From NCBI GenBank assembly GCA_019416065.1, contig DXYB01000055.1, positions 1 to 11,715 on the forward strand: a DNA stretch of 11,715 nt. The letters run 5' to 3'. This document shows positions 1 to 5,763 of the stretch, piece by piece. Every line of letters begins with the position of its first letter. Position 1 is the first letter of the stretch. The position numbers were made by a program, and so were the translations under genes. The stretch comes from Acidaminococcus sp. (GTDB lineage: Bacteria; Bacillota; Negativicutes; Acidaminococcales; Acidaminococcaceae). The notes beneath the pieces were generated by a model. That model was not told the DNA's origin and made no database searches. It saw nothing but the letters and a program-made list of their open reading frames with translations.

Positions 1-8
1 TATATTAG

Positions 9-24
9 CGTTTACAGGTAAACG
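9..24. promoter_or_regulatory. 16-base perfect dyad, operator-like
   Basis: CGTTTAC-AG-GTAAACG is a perfect inverted repeat with 7-base arms and a 2-base centre. It lies just downstream of a candidate minus-strand promoter, where a repressor operator would sit. I do not recognise the motif as the site of a named regulator family, and such a short dyad could be chance. Confidence 0.3.
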
Positions 25-44
25 TCCACAAGACCCCAACATTT

Positions 45-74
45 ATTATAGAACCAGAAAAAAGCCTAAGACAA
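45..74 (-). promoter_or_regulatory. Candidate minus-strand promoter for a gene beyond the left edge
   Basis: Read on the minus strand there is TTGTCT (74 to 69, 4 of 6 match to the -35 consensus), an 18-base spacer, and a perfect TATAAT (50 to 45). It would start transcription near base 38, heading out of the window. The -35 overlaps the arm of the gspE terminator, so the arrangement is terminator, promoter, then the dyad at 9-24. No gene is visible in the remaining bases. Confidence 0.35.
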
Positions 75-112
75 AGAAATTCCGCACAACCAGTTTTGTG
101 CGGAATTTCTTT
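73..112. terminator. Intrinsic terminator after the GspE/PilB gene, possibly bidirectional
   Basis: A perfect 17-base inverted repeat (73-89 and 96-112) with a 6-base loop. The core is GC-containing and the outer parts are A- and T-rich, so each strand ends in a T-rich run. The right arm overlaps the last two bases of the ATPase stop codon, so on the minus strand it directly terminates that gene and makes it the last gene of its transcript. Confidence 0.85.
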
Positions 113-1340
113 ATTCTCTTTTTCCCGGTCCTAAGACCCTAAGCAGTTCCTGGGGAGATGTTTCTCCCGCCAGGACTTTGGCGCAGCCATCCTGCCATAG
201 GCTTTCCATGCCCTTTGCCAGCACTAATTTTTCTAGTTGCAATTCGCTGGCGCCCTGTAAAATACGCTGCCGGGTTTCTTCTTCCAGCACAAACAGCTCC
301 TGGATGGCAAGGCGTCCTATATATCCTGTATGCCGGCAGTGGTTGCAGCCTACAGGGTGGTACAAAGGGGCATTTGGGGAAAGGTGCAGATACGTTTCTT
401 CCCAGCCGCCTTTTTCTGCCAGATACTGTGCTTTGCAATGAGGGCAGAGCCTGCGCACTAGTAACTGGGCCGCAGCGCCCAAAAGAGCAGCAGAAACCAG
501 ATAAGGCTCCACGCCCATATCCAAGAGTCGTGTCACAGCGCCTGCTGCTGTATTGGTATGCAAGGTGCTAAACACCAAATGCCCAGTAAGCGCTGCCTGA
601 ATGGCGATCTCTGCTGTTTCTTTGTCCCGGATTTCGCCGATCATTACAATATTCGGATCCTGCCGCAAAATGCTGCGCAAACAACGGGCGAAAGTCAGTC
701 CGATTTTTGGTCGCACAGCCACCTGGCTGATGCCTTCCATCTGGTATTCCACCGGATCTTCCACGGTGATGATTTTTTTCTGCCTGCGATCCATTCCAGA
801 AAGCGCCGCATACAGGGTGGTAGATTTCCCGCTGCCCGTAGGTCCTGTAACCAGAAAAAGCCCATGAGGTTGGCTAATCAGATGGCGGAACGTTTCCAGA
901 TGGGCCTTGGAAAATCCTAGGGAAGCTAACTCCGGATGAACCTGCTGCTGATTAAGCAGTCGCAGCACCATGCTTTCCCCAAAAAGGGTGGGCAGTGTAG
1001 AAACCCGGATATCCACCTGGCTTCCTTGCCATATTTCCTGCAATCGTCCGTCCTGGGGCAACCGTTTTTCCCCGATATCCATCCCTGCTAAAATCTTGAA
1101 ACGGCTTAAAACTGGGTCCTGGAGATTTTTCCGGATCTGCATCAGTGGCTGGAGTACGCCATCAATGCGGCAACGCACCTGCATTTTTTCTTTACCCGGT
1201 TCCAGGTGAATGTCACTACTTCCTAACGCAAGACTTTGCTGCAAAATCTCCTCTGCCAGTTGCACGGCAGGAGCGCTATTTTCTTCTCTTACAAATTCAC
1301 TGCCAATTATTTTGTTTTCCGTTGTTAATGTTTTTAACAT
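111..1340 (-). CDS. GspE/PilB-type secretion/pilus assembly ATPase, short form
   Basis: Cytoplasmic hexameric ATPase of the type II secretion / type IV pilus superfamily, expected to power pilus or pseudopilus extension. In the 409-residue protein the N2-like domain covers about 24-130 (APAVQLAEEI, SSDIHLEPG). Walker A is GPTGSGKST (166-174), the Asp box is ITVEDPVEY (191-199), Walker B is NIVMIGEIRD (230-239) and the His box is TGHLVFSTLHTN (252-263). Two CxxC pairs (C299/C302 and C332/C335) form the metal-binding element typical of GspE/PilB rather than the retraction motor PilT. The protein is shorter than usual PilB (about 560 residues) because the N-terminal MshEN/N1 domain is absent; in size it is nearer ComGA. 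The frame is open to an ATG at 1409, but AGGAGG at 1355-1350 lies 9 bases before the ATG at 1340, so I chose that start. It is divergent from the PilP-like/secretin pair. GspE, PilB and ComGA cannot be separated from sequence alone. Confidence 0.9.
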   Translation of the reverse strand: MLKTLTTENKIIGSEFVREENSAPAVQLAEEILQQSLALGSSDIHLEPGKEKMQVRCRIDGVLQPLMQIRKNLQDPVLSRFKILAGMDIGEKRLPQDGRLQEIWQGSQVDIRVSTLPTLFGESMVLRLLNQQQVHPELASLGFSKAHLETFRHLISQPHGLFLVTGPTGSGKSTTLYAALSGMDRRQKKIITVEDPVEYQMEGISQVAVRPKIGLTFARCLRSILRQDPNIVMIGEIRDKETAEIAIQAALTGHLVFSTLHTNTAAGAVTRLLDMGVEPYLVSAALLGAAAQLLVRRLCPHCKAQYLAEKGGWEETYLHLSPNAPLYHPVGCNHCRHTGYIGRLAIQELFVLEEETRQRILQGASELQLEKLVLAKGMESLWQDGCAKVLAGETSPQELLRVLGPGKRE

Positions 1341-1349
1341 GTGCAACAT

Positions 1350-1355
1350 CCTCCT
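1350..1355 (-). promoter_or_regulatory. Ribosome binding site that fixes the GspE/PilB start
   Basis: A perfect AGGAGG on the minus strand (1355 to 1350). It abuts the ATG at 1349 with no spacer and is 9 bases from the ATG at 1340. The longer reading from 1409 would place it inside the coding region. Confidence 0.7.
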
Positions 1356-1402
1356 ACAAGTTCCGGATTCCCGCGTTGAAAAGGACGATTTCCTTTTTGC
1401 CA

Positions 1403-1431
1403 TAGGCACCCGGCTGCTTTTTCCTTATAAT
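1403..1431 (+). promoter_or_regulatory. Sigma-70-type promoter of the PilP-like/secretin operon
   Basis: TAGGCA (1403-1408, 4 of 6 match to the -35 consensus), a 17-base spacer and a perfect TATAAT -10 (1426-1431). Transcription would begin near 1438, giving a leader of about 30 bases. The -10 lies in a near-symmetric AT block (TTATAATAA), so a divergent -10 for the ATPase gene (TATTAT on the minus strand) is possible, but I see no good minus-strand -35. Confidence 0.6.
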
Positions 1432-1468
1432 AAAAAGCGCATGAAAGAAAAACCATAGGAGGTATTGC

Positions 1469-1984
1469 ATGACCCATAGTATACCCTATTTTCTCAAATT
1501 ATACAAATTTCCTTTTCTGATGGGGGCAACCTTGCTCATTAGCAGTGCTTATGTTTATACGCAACTCCAAATACCAGCGGCGGCTCCGCTCCCCCCTGTC
1601 CCTAAACAGTCGTCCGTTCCACAGAAAAAGCAACCTGCTAAAGCAGCTGCCTCAAAAGTACAACCACAGCGAGATCCTTTTCGCCCTTTGAACCATCCAC
1701 CGCAAACAGAAAACCAGTTAGAGAAAGAAAAAATATTGCCCCCTTCACACACAAACTCCAGTCACCTTGCAGCAGCTCCCGCACAAACAGCACCCCTTAG
1801 CTACCGTTTCAGCGGGATTATGACCGTCAACGGTCATAAAAAAGCACTGGTCATGACGCCGGATGGATCCCTGCTTCTAGGCGAGGGAGAAACATTACCA
1901 GGCAAGGGAACCATCCAAGGCATAACGGAAAATACATTACAATGCAGGGGAATCGCCATTCAGCTAGGAGAAAAATGGTCATGA
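1469..1984 (+). CDS. PilP/GspC-like bitopic inner-membrane protein
   Basis: 171 residues. A short cytoplasmic N-terminus leads into one membrane segment (about 14-32, FPFLMGATLLISSAYVY). A long Pro/Ala/Gln-rich linker follows (about 37-107), containing the element RDPFRP (68-73). The C-terminus is a compact beta-rich domain (about 111-171; YRFSGIMTVNGHKKALV, then GEGETLPGKGTIQGI). One TM anchor, a disordered periplasmic linker and a small beta domain next to a secretin gene is the layout of PilP or of the GspC HR domain, which links the inner-membrane platform to the secretin's N0 domain. TAGGAGG at 1456-1462 lies 6 bases before the ATG. The stop overlaps the secretin start (ATGA at 1981-1984), which implies translational coupling. 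The family call rests on architecture and context more than on sequence identity. A lipoprotein box, as in Proteobacterial PilP, is absent. Confidence 0.7.
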   Translation: MTHSIPYFLKLYKFPFLMGATLLISSAYVYTQLQIPAAAPLPPVPKQSSVPQKKQPAKAAASKVQPQRDPFRPLNHPPQTENQLEKEKILPPSHTNSSHLAAAPAQTAPLSYRFSGIMTVNGHKKALVMTPDGSLLLGEGETLPGKGTIQGITENTLQCRGIAIQLGEKWS

Positions 1985-3219
1985 AAATTTCATTCCGCAT
2001 CCTATTTTTTTGTTTCTTCTGCCTCTTTAGCCCGGTTCGCTGGGTTTTAGCGGCAGATACCATCTCCCTCACTGTACAAGAGGCGCCAGTAAAAGAGATT
2101 CTTCATAGCCTTGCCGAACTTTCTGGCCGCAGCATTATTACCGACCCGCAGGTAACTGGTACCCTTTCTATCCAGCTCCAAGAGGTTCCTTTTGGGGAAG
2201 CACTGGATCTGGTAACTCGTTCCCGGGGATTGTATTGCCAACAGGAAGGAAACACGATCATTGTCTCCACACCGGAGCAAATGGCTAGGAATTTCGGCCG
2301 TTTATCCATTCACCCACTGGAATACATTGCGGCCAAAGAAACCGTAGAAACCTTAAAACCACTCTTTCCCTCCCTCACCTGGGACATCAATAGCAACACT
2401 CTGCTGCTGCAGGGCAGCCCGGCAGAAGAAGAACGATTACGGCAGACCATCCAGAAATTGGACCAGCCAACAAAGCAAATCACCCTGGAAGCCCGGATTT
2501 TGTCCTTGCGCAAGGAAGCTTCTAAAGAATTGGGCTTACAATGGCATTGGGGCGCTTTGCCAGCTTCCCATGACGGCGGGACCTCCGAGGAAACCAATTA
2601 TGGGGGGCGAATTCATTTAGGTCACGGGTATGGAACAAATTTTGAGGCCAAACTGTCTGCCCTCTGTCAGGAAGGGAAAGCCAAAATTTTGGCGACGCCA
2701 CGAATTATCACACTGCCAGGGCGGGAAGCCAGTATTTTTATTGGCGACCATATTCCCGTAGTCACAGAAAAAGTCACCAATAGTACCACCTCTACCACCA
2801 CAGAATATGTAGATGCAGGCATTCGCTTATCCTATACACCCCTTTTAAGCAATGACGGGATGATTACCGCCAAGGTACATACGGAAGTAAGCACACCCAC
2901 CTTGATCGCAGAACTAAAAAATTACCGTATCGCTAGCCGTACGGCGGACACTCATGTGCGGATGCGGGAAAAAGAAACCCTGGTAATTGGCGGGCTAATC
3001 AGCGAGGAAGAACAAAAAAGGCTGGAAGGGATACCGCTCCTCTCCAAAATTCCTCTTTTGGGAGAATTCTTCAAGTATCGCTCTTCCAGCAAAAACAAAA
3101 CAGAAGTCTGCATGCTGCTGACACCGTATATCAGTGAACCCGGCAAAGGACCTTCTATTTTTAAAGCACCTCCCGGTGCTTTACCAGCTCCAGAAACTGA
3201 TGGAGAATCCGCGCCGTAA
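1981..3219 (+). CDS. pilQ: Short secretin of the PilQ/GspD family
   Basis: Outer-membrane channel subunit of a type IV pilus or type II secretion-like system. The 412-residue protein has a signal peptide (about 1-24, cleavage near VLA-AD). An N0/STN-like domain (about 28-98) follows, then one N1/KH-like domain (about 106-162) and the secretin domain (about 165-385). The secretin hallmarks are KILATPRIITLPGREA (234-249), the gate-region Ser/Thr-rich stretch (266-275), VIGGLI (335-340) and GIPLLSKIPLLGEFF (350-364). It is much shorter than typical PilQ or GspD: there are no AMIN domains and only one N1-type repeat, so it is a minimal secretin. AGGAG at 1966-1970 is 10 bases from the ATG at 1981 and only 4 from the ATG at 1975, so I chose 1981. 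A longer in-frame reading from 1942 would run through the signal peptide region. The C-terminal tail (about 386-412, Pro/Ala/Gly-rich) overlaps the 3' end of the opposing Nudix gene. Confidence 0.9.
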   Translation: MKISFRILFFCFFCLFSPVRWVLAADTISLTVQEAPVKEILHSLAELSGRSIITDPQVTGTLSIQLQEVPFGEALDLVTRSRGLYCQQEGNTIIVSTPEQMARNFGRLSIHPLEYIAAKETVETLKPLFPSLTWDINSNTLLLQGSPAEEERLRQTIQKLDQPTKQITLEARILSLRKEASKELGLQWHWGALPASHDGGTSEETNYGGRIHLGHGYGTNFEAKLSALCQEGKAKILATPRIITLPGREASIFIGDHIPVVTEKVTNSTTSTTTEYVDAGIRLSYTPLLSNDGMITAKVHTEVSTPTLIAELKNYRIASRTADTHVRMREKETLVIGGLISEEEQKRLEGIPLLSKIPLLGEFFKYRSSSKNKTEVCMLLTPYISEPGKGPSIFKAPPGALPAPETDGESAP

Positions 3220-3793
3220 TGCCCCAAATCATCCGATTTTTCCAAGGATAAAAATACACCGGATAGGTAGAAATAGGTTGCCATTCAGAGTTTTCTTTCT
3301 GACTCTCCGGATACGGAAAGCCCGGTTCCCTACGGCTGCCCATGGTCACATTACCGGTAAGCGGTGTAAGATGCAACAAATCCTCTAAGGGGACGGTAAA
3401 TATCTCCCCCACTTCCTCAGTCTGGATGTGCAAAGGTTCCTCCGATGAGATTATCCCGGCATAGGGATAAATAATAGGCCCCCTGTAAGCATAAAAATAT
3501 TGCAAAGGTCCCAGCACGGTGATTTTGCTTGCGTTAATCCCCAGTTCTTCCCCTGTCTCCCGGAGCGCTGTTGCCAGCAGTGTAGAATCTGTGTCTTCTC
3601 TGTGACCACCAGGGAAACAAATATCCCCGGGCTGCCAGTGAATGTTGGCAGAACGCACTTCAAAAAGGATTTCCCAGCCGTTTTTCCGCTGCACTAGGGG
3701 TAACAATACAGCGCTCTCCCAGATGTGCATACTGCTATCCACCCGCATAGTTTGATCGGTCCATAAGGCTTTTAACGTTTGGATGGTTTCCAT
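3161..3793 (-). CDS. Nudix hydrolase, CoA-pyrophosphatase-like (NudL/YeaB type)
   Basis: 210-residue Nudix enzyme, probably cleaving CoA or acyl-CoA to 4'-phosphopantetheine derivatives and 3',5'-ADP in the cytoplasm. The UPF0035-type element typical of CoA-specific members is seen as LFEVRSANIHWQPGDICFPGG-like residues 43-63. It runs into the Nudix box, with G63, D69, R78, E79, E82, E83, G85 and I86 (RETGEELGI); the spacing before RE is one residue longer than the textbook box, as I recall for NudL. The C-terminal IWGITARILHQFL (189-201) also resembles this subfamily. GGAG (3802 to 3799) lies 5 bases before the ATG. The hisD-family terminator sits only about 20 bases upstream of the start, so expression depends on read-through or a promoter I could not find. 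The 3' end overlaps the secretin gene on the opposite strand. Substrate specificity is inferred; a different nucleotide substrate is possible. Confidence 0.85.
   Translation of the reverse strand: METIQTLKALWTDQTMRVDSSMHIWESAVLLPLVQRKNGWEILFEVRSANIHWQPGDICFPGGHREDTDSTLLATALRETGEELGINASKITVLGPLQYFYAYRGPIIYPYAGIISSEEPLHIQTEEVGEIFTVPLEDLLHLTPLTGNVTMGSRREPGFPYPESQKENSEWQPISTYPVYFYPWKNRMIWGITARILHQFLELVKHREVL
3162..3183. other. Hairpin at the overlapping convergent gene ends
   Basis: A perfect 9-base inverted repeat (3162-3170 and 3175-3183) with a 4-base loop. In the minus-strand (Nudix) RNA the loop reads GGGA, a GNRA-type tetraloop, and the Nudix stop codon (3163-3161) lies in the 3' arm base. 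No T-run follows on either strand, so it is not a canonical intrinsic terminator. It could be an mRNA 3'-end stabiliser or a weak pause site. Confidence 0.45.
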
Positions 3794-3814
3794 GAAATCT
3801 CCTTGTAGGTATGA

Positions 3815-3844
3815 AAAACGCCGTTTCTCTAGAAACGGCGTTTT
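3815..3844 (-). terminator. Intrinsic terminator after the HisD-family gene
   Basis: A perfect 14-base inverted repeat (3815-3828 and 3831-3844); in practice about 13 pairs around a TCTA loop. The GC core is flanked by four A/T pairs, so each strand ends in TTTT or longer. It begins 9 bases after the HisD-family stop on the minus strand and lies between that gene and the Nudix start, separating their expression. Confidence 0.88.
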
Positions 3845-3853
3845 GGTTTATGG

Positions 3854-5113
3854 TTAGAAACGGCACTTAGCGGCATAGGCATGCCCTTCCAAACCTTCCC
3901 CTAATGCCATACGATGTACCAGTGGTGCCAATTGTTTGGACGCTTCCGGTGTCATACTTTGATGGGTACAAGTTTTTAGAAACGTCCCTACATAAACGCC
4001 GCCAGTATAGCGGGCTGCTTTCACTGTGGGCAGGGTATGATTGGTGCCAGAAGCATAATCTCCAAAGACCTCTGCCGTATTTCCGCCGATAAAAAGACTT
4101 CCATAATTATGGAGCTTGGGGAGGATGGCATCTGGATTGCGTACATTGACTTCCAGATGTTCCGGCGCATAGCTATTGGCGTTTTTCACCGCTTGCTCCA
4201 ATGTGTCCAGAAGTACTACTTCCCCAAACGTTTCCCAGGACTGTCGGGCAATGGTTGCCGTAGGCAGCCAAGAAAGATCCTCTTCCACGGCATGAATGAC
4301 CTGATGGGCTAAAGACTCATCGGTTGTGAGAAGAATGGCTTTGGCATTAGGATCATGTTCTGCCTGGGCCAATAAATCCGCTGCCAGGGTTTTGGCATCG
4401 GCACCCGCATCCGCAATTACTAGGACTTCACTGGGACCGGCTACAAAATCGATGCCAACTTGTCCATAGCATTGCCGTTTGGCCTCCGCCACAAATTGAT
4501 TGCCCGGCCCCACGATCATATCCACAGGTTTAATAGAAGAGGTTCCGTACGCAAACGCAGCAATCGCCTGAACGCCTCCCAAGGCATAGATTTCATCGGC
4601 CCCGGCCAAATCCATGGCCACCAAAGTTTTCGGGTTGATATGGCCCGTTCCGTGGCTTACAGGGCTTGCTGCAGCAATACGCCCTACCCCGGCGACTTTA
4701 GCCGGCGTAATCAGCATCATAGCAGAAGAATATAAGGGAAAGCGGCCGCCTGGCACGTAGCACAGGCAGGAATCCACCGGAATGACCCGGTGTCCCAAGT
4801 GAATTCCAGGCGTAGGTTCAAAATCCGGCAAATCATGAATCGTGGCTCGCTGCGCTTTGGCAAACGCCGTTAAATTGGCTAGGGCCGCTTTCATATCTGC
4901 CAGTTCCTGCTGGGTTACCGCTTCATAGGCCTGCTGAATTTCTTCTGCAGTCACCCGAAAACGGTCCCTCTCACAGCCGTCGAATTTTTTACTGTAAAAA
5001 TGCAGCGCTGCATCTCCTTGTTCCACCACGTCATCAATGATGGCCGCAACAGTTTCCCGCAGCTTTCGGCGGTCTTCCTTTGTCCGCTCTTTTCCCTTCT
5101 TGATATACTTCAT
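3854..5113 (-). CDS. Histidinol dehydrogenase family protein (HisD or HisD-like)
   Basis: Zinc- and NAD-dependent dehydrogenase of the HisD fold, 419 residues. True HisD oxidises histidinol to histidine through two NAD-dependent steps. Zinc ligands are present as Q250, H253 (LLAQAEHDP), D352 (FGDYASG) and H411 (GLEGHA). The catalytic Glu-His is E318-H319 (YAPEHLEV), and H359 and E406 match E. coli H367 and E414. Several stretches look unlike biosynthetic HisD: CYVPGGRFPLYSSAMM (118-133), GTNHTLP (356-362), and AARYTGGVYVGTFLKT (366-381). As I recall, these resemble the HisD-like group that includes HpsN (dihydroxypropanesulfonate dehydrogenase). No other his gene is in the window. A GTG at 5122 is possible, but AAAGG is only 1 base from it and 10 bases from the ATG at 5113, so I chose the latter. 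It lies 17 bases after ysxC, followed by a terminator. Family certain, substrate not. Confidence 0.9.
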   Translation of the reverse strand: MKYIKKGKERTKEDRRKLRETVAAIIDDVVEQGDAALHFYSKKFDGCERDRFRVTAEEIQQAYEAVTQQELADMKAALANLTAFAKAQRATIHDLPDFEPTPGIHLGHRVIPVDSCLCYVPGGRFPLYSSAMMLITPAKVAGVGRIAAASPVSHGTGHINPKTLVAMDLAGADEIYALGGVQAIAAFAYGTSSIKPVDMIVGPGNQFVAEAKRQCYGQVGIDFVAGPSEVLVIADAGADAKTLAADLLAQAEHDPNAKAILLTTDESLAHQVIHAVEEDLSWLPTATIARQSWETFGEVVLLDTLEQAVKNANSYAPEHLEVNVRNPDAILPKLHNYGSLFIGGNTAEVFGDYASGTNHTLPTVKAARYTGGVYVGTFLKTCTHQSMTPEASKQLAPLVHRMALGEGLEGHAYAAKCRF

Positions 5114-5130
5114 GGGCCTCACGCCTTTCT

Positions 5131-5763
5131 CTATGCATCCAATCCTTCCATAATCCGCTGAATTAAGTCCTTGCGAGTCTCATGACTCATGGCACTATAG
5201 GTCAGGATCTGCCCGGCCCCAAATTCAAAGGTACGTTGGTAGAGGGATTTTTGTTTGGCTAGCGCATTCTTGCTCAGCTTGTCCGTTTTGGTCAATATCA
5301 CCACAACCGAAAGCCCTAAGGAAATCAGCCACTGGTAACACTCCCGGTCGCTTTCCATGGGTTCTCTCCGGCAATCCATCAAAAGGTATACCTGTTTCAG
5401 GTAGGGAGAATTTTCCATATAGCTACAGATAAATGCGGACCATTGTTCCTTATTTTGTTGATTGGTTCTGGCAAATCCGTAGCCAGGCAAGTCCACAGCA
5501 TAAAAAATATGCTGCTGCGTCCCATCTTCCCCTTTTTTCTTGGCGCGAAACTGATAAAAATTAATAGTCTGGGTTTTGCCGGGACTGGCACTAACCCGTG
5601 CCAGATTTTTGCGCCGTGCTAGGGAATTTAACAGAGAAGATTTTCCCACATTACTGCGGCCAATAAAGGCTACCTCATCCAGCGTATCCTGGGGGTATTG
5701 GGTAGCCTTTACCGCTGATGTCACAAACTCTGCACCCACAATATCCCATGTGTTATTGGGCAT
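5131..5763 (-). CDS. ysxC: Ribosome biogenesis GTPase YsxC/EngB (YihA)
   Basis: TRAFAC-class GTPase needed for a late step of 50S subunit assembly; essential in several bacteria. The 210-residue length is normal for the family. G1/Walker A is GRSNVGKS (35-42), the G2 region is PGKTQTINFY (61-70, conserved Thr), G3 is DLPGYG (91-96), G4 is TKTD (158-161) and G5 is SA (190-191). The DLPGYG form of G3 is characteristic of the EngB family. The ATG overlaps the 3' end of lon by 11 bases, with AGGA-type Shine-Dalgarno bases inside the last lon codons, which implies coupled translation. The lon-ysxC adjacency is the arrangement known from Bacillus and many other Firmicutes (there with hemA between or nearby). 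The downstream HisD-family gene follows closely and is probably cotranscribed. Confidence 0.95.
   Translation of the reverse strand: MPNNTWDIVGAEFVTSAVKATQYPQDTLDEVAFIGRSNVGKSSLLNSLARRKNLARVSASPGKTQTINFYQFRAKKKGEDGTQQHIFYAVDLPGYGFARTNQQNKEQWSAFICSYMENSPYLKQVYLLMDCRREPMESDRECYQWLISLGLSVVVILTKTDKLSKNALAKQKSLYQRTFEFGAGQILTYSAMSHETRKDLIQRIMEGLDA

Noticed and set aside
2..142. Plus-strand frame open from the left edge, about 46 codons, ending in the 3' end of the ATPase gene
   Set aside because: It runs through the terminator hairpin and overlaps the opposing gene. Its Lys/Arg- and Phe-rich peptide resembles no family I know. It cannot be fully excluded as a gene end because it is open at the edge.
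1341..1409. N-terminal extension of the ATPase from the ATG at 1409
   Set aside because: The extension would contain the AGGAGG ribosome binding site and is Arg/Ser-rich with no family resemblance; the ATG at 1340 has ideal spacing.
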